From positions 1-55,008 of the forward strand of contig JAKAQM010000003.1 of NCBI GenBank assembly GCA_021822565.1: 55,008 nt of DNA, read 5' to 3'. Source of the DNA: Actinomycetes bacterium. Lineage in GTDB: Bacteria > Actinomycetota > Acidimicrobiia > Acidimicrobiales > RAAP-2. Position numbers and translations under genes: made by a program. Shown here piece by piece: positions 1 to 7,640 of the stretch. How positions within the stretch are numbered: the stretch's first letter is position 1; each line of letters begins with the position of its first letter. The notes below the pieces were generated by a model. The model was given only the letters and a program-made list of their open reading frames with translations, did not search any database and had not been told where the DNA came from.

Positions 1-1590
1 TTCCAGCTCGATCCGACCACATACAGCTTCACCATCTCCGCGCCGAGCTACGAGTCGGTGACGCTCGGCCCGATCCCCTACGCGCCCGGCGAGCAGCCGT
101 CCGAGAAGAGCTACACACTCACCCAGCGGCTCGTCACGGTGAAGGGCACGGTCACCGTGTCCGCGACAGGGCGAAAGAGCGGCGCCGTGCCGATCGCCGC
201 ACTCCCGCTCACCCTCACCTCGAGCTCGGGCACGAAGCAGACGACGCACACCGCCAGCACAGGTGCCTACGCCTTCACCCCTGCGCCGGTCGGGGACTAC
301 ACGATCACAGTCGGCGACACATACACAACGCTCTCGCCCATCAGCTTCTCGACGGGCACAACCTCCACATTCGTCGAGAACTTCACCGTCTTCGCCCCGG
401 CGATCCCCCTCACGGTCGACGTCACGAGCCTGGTGACAGCCGCCTCGGCGAACGGGACCACGGTCACCCTGACGCCCCCGACCAGCACGGGCGCCGTCAC
501 GAAGGCCGCCTGCGGCACGCACACGCTGCTCGAAGAAGGGCTCGGGACCAAGGAGACCGCCACCGCGGTGGGCACGGCGCTGAGCGCCTCGGCCTCCTTC
601 AGCGACGTCGTCCCGGACGTCTACACGGTGTCCTTCAGCGGCGTCGGTACGACGACGGACGCTCCCACGCTGCCCACCACCGACACCCTCGTCGTCTGCC
701 CGAGCAGCGCCTCGGCGCCTGCGACGACACCGTCGCCCGCCACCTTCACACTCGACCTCGGAGAGATCTCCGCCACGGTGACCCTCACGACAGCATCCTC
801 GACGCCGCCTCAGGTGACCATGAGCGCGGGCACGCTCGAGACCACGTGCACACCCCCCGCGCCCGCGTCGGGGTCGACGACCACGAGCTGCACCATGCAC
901 CTCGTCACCGACCTGACCACGTACACAGTCTCCTTCTCGGCCACCGGCTATGCGACACAGAAGACGAGCGTCACCCTGTCGACAACGGCAGCCACGAAGA
1001 CACTCACGGTGACGCTCGCACGGATCGTCAAAAACGTCACGGTCACGATGACCGCGACAGCCAATGACTACGCGGTCAAGGCGTCGCTCGCCACAGCGAC
1101 CATAAAGCTGACGAACACGAGCTCCGGGCGCACGTACACCGCGACGACCAGCTCGACCACCTCGACCAGCTCGACAGGCAAGGCGACCGACACGGCGACG
1201 TTCGCGACAGTGGTCGCGGGCACCTACACAGTGCTCTTCACGCCCAACCTGCCCGTCGCAACGCAGGAGAACGAGGGCACGGTCGTGGTCACGACCGCGA
1301 CACACAGCTTCACGAAGTCGGTGCAGACCGGGACCGTCACCGGCACGATCACCCTCACGCCGAAGCCCACACCGACGGTGACAGTGACGGTTGCGATCGG
1401 CACGGTGACCTGCACCACGGCGACGGTCGCCGCGCACTCCTCCTCCACGACGTACACCTGCGTGCTGCCGCCGGGGACCTACACCCTGACGTTCACTCCG
1501 AGCAGCAGCAGCTACACCGCCGCCACCGTCAACACAGTCAAGGTCACCGACACAAAGACAACGACTGGAGTCAACGTCACGATCAAATGA
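1..1590 (+). CDS. Thr/Ser-rich surface-type protein with carboxypeptidase-regulatory-like beta repeats (3' part)
   Basis: The frame is open to the first base of the window, so the gene starts upstream; about 529 residues are visible, ending in TGA. The protein is mostly Thr, Ser, Val and Ala and repeats a module of the type G-x-Y-T-V/I-x-F (for example GAYAFTPAPVGDYTITVGDT, GTYTVLFTPNLP and GTYTLTFTPSS). This is typical of the CarboxypepD_reg / Cna-B-like fold in secreted or cell-surface proteins. Scattered Cys pairs could form disulfides. ACA threonine codons are unusually frequent for this GC-rich window. It runs convergently into the injection-system cluster and could be an adhesin, but nothing shows that it belongs to that system. 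No sorting signal or membrane segment is seen at the C-terminus. Confidence 0.75.
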   Translation, partial: FQLDPTTYSFTISAPSYESVTLGPIPYAPGEQPSEKSYTLTQRLVTVKGTVTVSATGRKSGAVPIAALPLTLTSSSGTKQTTHTASTGAYAFTPAPVGDYTITVGDTYTTLSPISFSTGTTSTFVENFTVFAPAIPLTVDVTSLVTAASANGTTVTLTPPTSTGAVTKAACGTHTLLEEGLGTKETATAVGTALSASASFSDVVPDVYTVSFSGVGTTTDAPTLPTTDTLVVCPSSASAPATTPSPATFTLDLGEISATVTLTTASSTPPQVTMSAGTLETTCTPPAPASGSTTTSCTMHLVTDLTTYTVSFSATGYATQKTSVTLSTTAATKTLTVTLARIVKNVTVTMTATANDYAVKASLATATIKLTNTSSGRTYTATTSSTTSTSSTGKATDTATFATVVAGTYTVLFTPNLPVATQENEGTVVVTTATHSFTKSVQTGTVTGTITLTPKPTPTVTVTVAIGTVTCTTATVAAHSSSTTYTCVLPPGTYTLTFTPSSSSYTAATVNTVKVTDTKTTTGVNVTIK

Positions 1591-1663
1591 ACGGGGACCA
1601 GGCCGACGTCCCAGGCTTGCGCGACCGCGCGACTGCGGCCCTGGGCCCGTGCGCCCCCGTGCC

Positions 1664-2113
1664 TCAGGCGAGGAGCACCACCAGGAGCACGATCGCCACG
1701 GCTCCCGCCACCCCGAGGAGCACCCAGAGCCACAGCCACGAGCGGGACTCGACCACCACCGGCTCGGGCTCGGGCAAGGGCTCCGGCTCGGGAGGGGGCG
1801 GAGGCGGGGGCGGCGCGAGTGGAGGCGGTGGCGCGGGGCGGAGGTCGGCGCCGCAGCGGATGCAGATGCGGCGTGCGACCGGGTTCGGCTCGTCGCAGCT
1901 CGGGCAGTCGATGGTCGCCACGTCCAGGCGTCCCGCCGTCCCCGGGAGCCGGCGCAGGCCGACGCCTCCCCCCTCGCCGGTGCCCACCACGCGCTCGCCC
2001 CGGCTCCAGAAGAGCGGGAAGTCGCACACGCGGCAGAAGGCATCCGCCTCACGCGCCAGCTCCTCCAGGTAGCTGACCGTCCCGCACGTCGGGCAGGTGA
2101 CCTGCGTGCTCAC
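1664..2113 (-). CDS. Double zinc-ribbon protein with C-terminal membrane anchor, last gene of the eCIS cluster
   Basis: The protein has 149 residues. Two zinc-ribbon modules are visible: CPTCG paired with CRVC near residues 7-35, and CPSC paired with CIRCG near residues 80-97. A run of Pro and Glu follows, then one hydrophobic segment (LWLWVLLGVAGAVAIVLLVV) ends the chain, so it looks like a tail-anchored membrane protein. The GTG start overlaps the TGA of the tail protein I gene (GTGA), which suggests translational coupling. Its position after the baseplate genes suggests a role in docking the particle or in assembly. That role is inferred; no characterised homologue was recognised. Confidence 0.8.
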   Translation of the reverse strand: MSTQVTCPTCGTVSYLEELAREADAFCRVCDFPLFWSRGERVVGTGEGGGVGLRRLPGTAGRLDVATIDCPSCDEPNPVARRICIRCGADLRPAPPPPLAPPPPPPPPEPEPLPEPEPVVVESRSWLWLWVLLGVAGAVAIVLLVVLLA

Positions 2114-2733
2114 GGGGCCACCCCGCCGAGGGCCCTCCCGCCGGGGGCCACCCCGCCTGGGGCCACCCCGCCGCTCCCGCCTGTCCCGAACGGTCCGCCC
2201 GCACCGGCGGACCCGGGCCAGATCTGCCTGCCGTCGACCACGATCTGGCAGCGCACGTTGGCCGGCACCTCGTCGGTCACCAGCTCGACGAAGTCGTCGT
2301 CGCTCATCCACCCCGTCGATCGCACCGAGACGCGGACGCTCGGGCCGGGGGCGGGAGCTGCAGGATCGGTGGCGCGCCGGACGCCGCCGCTCTCCTCCAC
2401 CAGCACCTCGGCGCCGGTGACCGCCTCGAGCAGGATCTCGAGGCCGCGGCGCGTGCCCCGCCAGGCGAGCGCCTTCCCGCACTCCCGCACCAACCGGCGC
2501 TGGAGATCGTCGGGCAGCGACGGCTCGATCCAGGTGACCCCGAGCCAGGACGCGAGCCACGAGAGCGCGGGCACGGGCGCGACGGTCGGGTCGACCACGT
2601 TCGGGACGTTGTCGGCGTCCTCGAGCAGGGTCGTCGCGACCTCCTGGAAGATCGAGACGAACCGGACGAACAGCTCGTCGTCGAGCATGCCCATGGGCAG
2701 CTGGGCCAGCAGCCAGTCGCTGCGACGTCTCAA
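2110..2733 (-). CDS. Phage tail protein I-like baseplate component (eCIS)
   Basis: The protein has 207 residues and resembles the P2 gpI / TIGR02242 phage tail protein family: an N-terminal segment LLAQLPMGMLDDELFVRFVSI, then LSWLASWLGV and the RRLVRECGKALAWRGTRRGL helix typical of these baseplate wedge proteins. The C-terminus is a Gly/Pro/Ala repeat (GGVAPGGVAPGG). The TTG start overlaps the stop of the upstream baseplate J gene (TTGA); an internal ATG at MGMLDDE is less likely because it would cut the conserved N-terminus. In contractile injection systems this protein joins the baseplate wedges. The family call is secure, the exact start less so. Confidence 0.88.
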   Translation of the reverse strand: MRRRSDWLLAQLPMGMLDDELFVRFVSIFQEVATTLLEDADNVPNVVDPTVAPVPALSWLASWLGVTWIEPSLPDDLQRRLVRECGKALAWRGTRRGLEILLEAVTGAEVLVEESGGVRRATDPAAPAPGPSVRVSVRSTGWMSDDDFVELVTDEVPANVRCQIVVDGRQIWPGSAGAGGPFGTGGSGGVAPGGVAPGGRALGGVAP

Positions 2734-4694
2734 CGGACCACCACCTGGTGCCGGGCGGAGAGGAAGAGCGACTCACGGTCGAGGTGCACCAGCTCCCTGC
2801 CGCTCCCGTGCCGTGCCGCCGTGCGCAGGTCGTACTCGAAGAGGAGCACCTCCTCCACCCGCTCGACGCCTTCGACCGCCTGGAGCAGCTCGGCGAGCAT
2901 GGAGGCGTTCAGGTCCGCGTCGAACGGCCACCCGTCCTCGGTGGTCCCCCCCACGAGCGGGTCGAGGTAGCGGTAGAGGAGGTCGAGCGCGCGCTGGCGG
3001 ACGAGCGCGGCGGGGCGGCCGGGGAGCGCCTGGATGAGCGCGGCCACGGAGATGCCCTGGTAGAAGGGGGTGCCGATGTCCACCGTCGTGCCGAGCAGCC
3101 GGCGCGGGTCGAGGTGGGCGGTGATCGCGTCCACGAGGGGGTCCGAGAGCGCGAAGTCGTCGAGCGCACGCTCTTCGGGACGCGAGGTGAGCCTCGGCAC
3201 CACGAGCAGGCGCACGGGTTCGCCCACCTGGCGCGGGACGAGGCACTTGACGCGGGCCACCTCCGAGGAGGCCTCCAGGGTGAGGCGTTCGAAGTCGCGC
3301 ACCGTGACCGCGCGCTGGCCGGTGCGCAGGGAGAGCGGGCCGCGGATCTTCGCGTTCGCCGGGGTCTCGGCGTCCACCCCGCCGATCGCGGGCTCGAGGT
3401 TGCTCACGCGGTCGACGTAGGCGATGGTCGTGCGCAGGACCGACAGCGTCCCCGCGCCGACGTTGCCCGCCGCCCCGCCGCCCTGCCGGTAGCGGTCGAT
3501 GACGATCTCCGCGCCGTCGGGTGGGATGGCGCCGTGCTGGCGCACCGTACCATCCGCGTAGCGGACCGCCGGGCCGAACGAGAGCGTCCCCGAGGCGTCG
3601 TCGATCGTGAAGTGGTGGTCGGCAGGCCCCGAGGAGGCAAAGTCGGGCACCTCGATCCAAGTCTCCGACCGCCCGGCAGCCACCACCCGCACCTGCTCGC
3701 CCTCGCGGCGCGCGAGGACCGGGGTGCGACTGAGGGTGAAGGTCTGCGAAGGGCTGCCGTCGCTCCTGCCGAGGTGCTCGGGGCCGACAACCACGGCGTG
3801 CTCCGCTGCGACCGTGCCCCCGAGGACGTCGGCACGCAGGCCCCGGATGCGCGGCGACGCGCGGTAGCCGGCCTGGCCGTCGCGCGGCGCCACCAGCCGG
3901 ACGCGCACCCAGTGCGCCCTCGTGTCCCCCAGGGTGATCGGCGCCGAGCGCCGGGGCAGGCGAAGCTCCACCTCCCCGTCGCGGTTGAGGCCGCCGGTGG
4001 TGTCGGAGCGCACCGGGAGGCTGGCCCACGTCTCGCCGGTCCAGGCCTCCCAGGCGAGCGGCGGGTCGAGGGGGTCCACGCCGATCCCCTGGATCTCCGC
4101 CGAGATGGAGAGCCGCAGCATCGCTCCGGCGAGGCTGCCGTCGAAGCCGACGTAGAAGGCGTCGCCGGGTGCCGGCGGCTCGGAGGCGAAGCACGTCACG
4201 TCGCTTCCCTCGAAGCGCAGATCGTCCCACACGTCGGTGTAGCGCTCCTCGGCCGCGGCCACGGCGGCCTTGGCGGCCATGGGCTCCAAGGGTGCGATGA
4301 CCAGGTCCTCCACCGTGGTGAAGGCGACGCTCTCGCCGCCCGACGTGTCGCCGGCCGCGGTGCCGGCCGTGGCGACCACGGTCCCGGCGGGCACGACCAC
4401 TGGATGGTCGCGCACGGTCGAGAGCCAGAAGGTGAGATCCGTGCGCGCCACCGACGGGGGGAACGGCTGGATGCCCACGAGGTCGAGGAACTTCGTGTAC
4501 AGCCGGTCGGGCACCTGGTTCAGCCGGAAGAGCACCATCTCGCTCATCCAGGCGAACAGCTCGATCAAGGCGACGCCTGGGTCCGAGAGGTTGTGGTTGG
4601 TCCACTCGGGGCAGTAGCGGGGGATGAGGCGCTTGGTCTCGTCGACGACGTCCTGAAAGCGGCGGTCGTCGAGCTCGGGCGCGGGAAGGGGCAT
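2730..4694 (-). CDS. Baseplate assembly protein J-like (eCIS wedge)
   Basis: The protein has 654 residues. It begins MPLPAPELDDRRFQDVVDE, followed by WTNHNLSDPGVALIELFAWMSEM and FLDLVGIQ, the signature of putative baseplate assembly proteins (TIGR02243; gp6/gpJ and Afp11 type). The central part (residues 100-400) is beta-rich; the C-terminal third contains the Baseplate_J core. The ATG overlaps the previous stop by one base (TGATG), which fixes the start, although the frame continues open further upstream. The product forms the baseplate ring that triggers sheath contraction. Partners are the gp25-like and tail protein I neighbours. Confidence 0.93.
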   Translation of the reverse strand: MPLPAPELDDRRFQDVVDETKRLIPRYCPEWTNHNLSDPGVALIELFAWMSEMVLFRLNQVPDRLYTKFLDLVGIQPFPPSVARTDLTFWLSTVRDHPVVVPAGTVVATAGTAAGDTSGGESVAFTTVEDLVIAPLEPMAAKAAVAAAEERYTDVWDDLRFEGSDVTCFASEPPAPGDAFYVGFDGSLAGAMLRLSISAEIQGIGVDPLDPPLAWEAWTGETWASLPVRSDTTGGLNRDGEVELRLPRRSAPITLGDTRAHWVRVRLVAPRDGQAGYRASPRIRGLRADVLGGTVAAEHAVVVGPEHLGRSDGSPSQTFTLSRTPVLARREGEQVRVVAAGRSETWIEVPDFASSGPADHHFTIDDASGTLSFGPAVRYADGTVRQHGAIPPDGAEIVIDRYRQGGGAAGNVGAGTLSVLRTTIAYVDRVSNLEPAIGGVDAETPANAKIRGPLSLRTGQRAVTVRDFERLTLEASSEVARVKCLVPRQVGEPVRLLVVPRLTSRPEERALDDFALSDPLVDAITAHLDPRRLLGTTVDIGTPFYQGISVAALIQALPGRPAALVRQRALDLLYRYLDPLVGGTTEDGWPFDADLNASMLAELLQAVEGVERVEEVLLFEYDLRTAARHGSGRELVHLDRESLFLSARHQVVVR

Positions 4695-5209
4695 CAGGCC
4701 TGCTCTCTGTCGGGCTCTCTGTCGGGTCGGTCGGTCGCCGCGCGCGCTGTGGCAGCTGCGGCCTCGCGCGGGATGACGTAGAAGGGGTACACGAGGTTGC
4801 GCCGGTCGTTCGTGGCGCGCATCCGGTAGGTCACGTGGATGCGCACGAGCGCCTGGTCGTCGTCGGGGACCACTGCCACGTCCTCCACCTCGACCCGGGG
4901 CTCCCACTGGGCGAGCGCCTGGCGCACGGCCTCTGCCATGAGCCCCAGGGTGTTGGCGTTCACCGGCTCGAAGAGGAGCTCCCAGATGCGGCAGCCGAAC
5001 CCCGGGCGCATCACCCGCTCGCCCGGGGCCGTCGAGAGGATGACCCGGATGGCGCTGTCCGTGCTCTCCCCCGCATCGGCGAGCGAGAGCGAGCCACTGG
5101 CGTCGACGGCGAGCGGGAAGCGGATCCCGCGCCCGACGAACGACGCATCCAGCTCGCCGGTGTGCGCGCGGTTGGCGGGGAGCTGCTCGAACGAGGGCAC
5201 CGTTGTCAA
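4694..5209 (-). CDS. GPW/gp25-like baseplate wedge protein (eCIS)
   Basis: The protein has 171 residues if translation starts at the TTG overlapping the vgrG stop (TTGA); a GTG three codons downstream (5200) is an alternative. The gp25 domain spans roughly residues 25-135, with GIRFPLAVDASGSLSLAD, the ILSTAPGERVMRPGFGCRIW core and VNANTLGLMAEAVRQAL. The ERxMRPxFG motif is characteristic of T4 gp25-like proteins (Afp9 type). It links the sheath to the baseplate. The C-terminal 20 residues are a charged Asp/Arg tail just before the stop that overlaps the baseplate J ATG. Confidence 0.93.
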   Translation of the reverse strand: MTTVPSFEQLPANRAHTGELDASFVGRGIRFPLAVDASGSLSLADAGESTDSAIRVILSTAPGERVMRPGFGCRIWELLFEPVNANTLGLMAEAVRQALAQWEPRVEVEDVAVVPDDDQALVRIHVTYRMRATNDRRNLVYPFYVIPREAAAATARAATDRPDREPDREQA

Positions 5210-6987
5210 CCGTTGATCATGACCGGCGTACCGGTCACCTGCATGCTCGCCTCGGCCTGCAGCTCCACCGTGAGCCCCTGGAGGCTCGCAGACATCTGGC
5301 TCTTCAGCTCGAGACTCGTGTCGGCATTGACCGTGACCGTGGGCGCCTGCAGCTGGATCTGCTGGTCGGCCTGCAGGCTGATCGACGGTGCCTTGATGGA
5401 CACCTCGCCCGTGCCCTGCGCAACTGTGATGGCCGTCGATCCCACCGTGATGCTGAGAGCTTTGCCCTTTTGCACCGTCACCGTCGTCTTGTCCGCCCCC
5501 AGGTGGACCGCGTTGAGCCCGCCGGCCAGGACCAGCTCGATGGCCTTCTGGTCTGTGGCCTCCCCGTCGAGGAGCCGGACGGTGTGGCCGAGGCGCGACA
5601 CCAGCTCGCGCTTCTGCACCTTGCCGTCGGCGACGTCGGGCGGCGGGATCGTCGACTGCGACCCGTAGAGGCCGCCGAGCACCAAGGGCACCCGGGTGTC
5701 GCCGTCCTCGAACGCGACCAAGACCTCGTCGCCGACTTCGGGGATGAACACGTTGCCGCGTGCAGCGCCCCCGCCCGTCGCCACGATCCTCGCCCACGCG
5801 CTCTCCTGCGCCTTGCTCATCCCTGCGAAGAGGACCTTCACGCGACCCTGGCGTGTGGGGTCGTTGATGTTCGTGACGATCCCCGCCGTGAGGCCGTGAT
5901 GGCCGACGATCGAGCCCTTGACGCCCGAGCCGCTCCCCCTCGACGAGTCCTCGACGAGCCCGGCAGGGCGTCGGTCCCCGCTCCAGAAGCGGGTGACGAA
6001 GCCGCGGCGCGGGCGGTAGACGTGCTCCACCGCGCTGAGCGGGTACTCGCCGCTGAGCGGGCCGGCACCGCTGACTGTGGCCCGCCCCCCGGGAGCGATG
6101 GCTCCGTCGCCGGCGGCGGTGCCGGTCGCCTCGACGGCCGCCGCGGCGCGCAGGTCGAAGAGCGCCTGGCTGAGGGTGCTCGCTTCCTCGGCGCTGCGCG
6201 CGCCGAGGGCAGCCGCGACGAAGCTCGCGCTCGGATGCGCCTTTCCGGCGAGCGACGAGCTGGGCAGGACCCCGCTGGACGCGGACGTCGCCACGCCTGT
6301 GACCGTCTGCTGCTGCGCCGGGTCCCAACCGATCACCGAGACCTTCTCGGGCACGGGCAGCGCGCGGGCAGAGAACGACAGCAGGCCGTCACCGAGCGTC
6401 AGCTTCACGGTCGCGCGCCTCGCGGAGAGCTCGTCGGGCTTCCCGAAGCACAGCGTCGCCCCGTCCACCCACCAGTCCGCCCCTCTCCGGCGGGCGAGCT
6501 CGCCGAGCAACCCGAGGTCGGTGTCCAGCTGCAGCAGATAGTCGAGCGACGCCTGGGCCGACGGGCCGACGCTGTCCCCGGACACGCGGAGTCCCGAAGA
6601 GGAGACGAGGTCGCGCAGCACCGAGGAGACGGTGACCTGGCTCCAGGTCTTCACCTGAGAGGTCAGCCCGAGCTCGTAGCTCCGGTCGTACCCGACGACG
6701 ACCAGCTCGGGCTGCTCGCCTTCGCGCTGGTCGCAACCGAGCGCGGTCACGATCCCGTGGAAGAGCGCGCTCGGCCCGCCGGGCGCCGCGACGTCGAGCT
6801 CGGCCCCGAGCGAGACCACCCCGGAGTCCAAGAGCGCGTACCCCGGGTCGACGAACCGCAACGTCGCACGGCCGGGCACGTTGAGCGCGCGCTCCACGCG
6901 CACCTCGAGGAGCGCCGCCTGCCACACCGAGGTGAGCGCGCTGCCGCCGACGCTCACGCGGGGGGACAGGGTGATCGCGTCGGCCAT
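5206..6987 (-). CDS. VgrG-like spike protein (eCIS)
   Basis: The protein has 593 residues. The N-terminal two thirds resemble the phage late control D / VgrG fold (about 1-370), followed by a gp5-type OB domain near residues 385-475 (IVTNINDPTRQGRVKVLF, GVFIPEVGDEV-like ARGNVFIPEVGDEVLVAFED). The C-terminus is a beta-prism of short repeats of the SIKAPSISLQADQQIQLQ type, ending MING. This is the central spike on which the PAAR-like tip sits. The ATG overlaps the LysM gene stop (TGATG). No extra effector domain is fused to the C-terminus. Confidence 0.94.
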   Translation of the reverse strand: MADAITLSPRVSVGGSALTSVWQAALLEVRVERALNVPGRATLRFVDPGYALLDSGVVSLGAELDVAAPGGPSALFHGIVTALGCDQREGEQPELVVVGYDRSYELGLTSQVKTWSQVTVSSVLRDLVSSSGLRVSGDSVGPSAQASLDYLLQLDTDLGLLGELARRRGADWWVDGATLCFGKPDELSARRATVKLTLGDGLLSFSARALPVPEKVSVIGWDPAQQQTVTGVATSASSGVLPSSSLAGKAHPSASFVAAALGARSAEEASTLSQALFDLRAAAAVEATGTAAGDGAIAPGGRATVSGAGPLSGEYPLSAVEHVYRPRRGFVTRFWSGDRRPAGLVEDSSRGSGSGVKGSIVGHHGLTAGIVTNINDPTRQGRVKVLFAGMSKAQESAWARIVATGGGAARGNVFIPEVGDEVLVAFEDGDTRVPLVLGGLYGSQSTIPPPDVADGKVQKRELVSRLGHTVRLLDGEATDQKAIELVLAGGLNAVHLGADKTTVTVQKGKALSITVGSTAITVAQGTGEVSIKAPSISLQADQQIQLQAPTVTVNADTSLELKSQMSASLQGLTVELQAEASMQVTGTPVMING

Positions 6988-7640
6988 CAGCTCGCCCCCG
7001 GGATGGCGAGCAGGCTGCCGGGGCGCAGCGCCAGCGGATCGGTGATGCCGTTCGCCTCCGCGATCGCCCGCCACCGGGTGGCGTCCCCGAGATGCATCGC
7101 GGCGATGCGGTCGAGGGTCTCCCCTGGCTGCACGCGGTGCACCCGGTGCGGCCGCGGCGTCCCCGACGTCGGGTTCTGCGGCCCGAAGGCCAGTGTCTCC
7201 TGGTACTGGGTGAGCACGACGGCGGCGCGGGCACGAAGCGGGGTGCCGTCGCGGCTGAAGTACTCGAAGGAGAGGTCGAGCGAGGAGACCACCGCCTTGA
7301 ACGAGTGGAACGTGCCCCAGTGGAACTCGACCCACGGCGGCCGCGCGTTGTTCGTCGCCTGCGAGGTCCCCGGCAGCTGGGGGTCGACGTCCATGAGCCC
7401 CACGATCTTCGCGGTGTACGTGGTCACCGGCTTCCCGGTGTCGGTGGTGTCGAAGAAGAGGGTGAGGCGCAGCACTCCCGACCCTGCGCCCGTGTAGCGC
7501 AGGGTTGGCACCCCCCGCCCGGGGACGGCGTCGGCGGCCCAGCCGTTCGCCTGCGCGAGCACGAGCTCGGAGGGGTTGAAGAGGCACGGGATCTTTGTGC
7601 CGCGCTCGGTCTGGAGGAAGGCCTTCGTTGTGCTCGGCAT
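6987..7640 (-). CDS. CIS tube/LysM adaptor protein (eCIS)
   Basis: The protein has 217 residues. The N-terminal domain (about 5-150; FLQTERGTKIPCLFNPSELV, FFDTTDTGKPV, WGTFHSFKAVVSSLDLSFEYFS) matches the conserved family that connects the tube to the spike in contractile injection systems. A C-terminal LysM domain (about 160-212, HRVQPGETLDRIAAMHLGD to LRPGSLLAIP) follows. In characterised eCIS the LysM part is structural (Afp7/gp53-like) rather than a wall-binding module. ATG overlaps the stop of the DUF4157 gene (TGATG). Confidence 0.92.
   Translation of the reverse strand: MPSTTKAFLQTERGTKIPCLFNPSELVLAQANGWAADAVPGRGVPTLRYTGAGSGVLRLTLFFDTTDTGKPVTTYTAKIVGLMDVDPQLPGTSQATNNARPPWVEFHWGTFHSFKAVVSSLDLSFEYFSRDGTPLRARAAVVLTQYQETLAFGPQNPTSGTPRPHRVHRVQPGETLDRIAAMHLGDATRWRAIAEANGITDPLALRPGSLLAIPGAS

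Noticed and set aside
5203-7497. Very long open frame on the plus strand opposite vgrG
   Set aside because: It mirrors the codons of a well-supported gene on the minus strand; such frames are expected at this GC content and its Arg/Ala/Gly/His composition matches no family.
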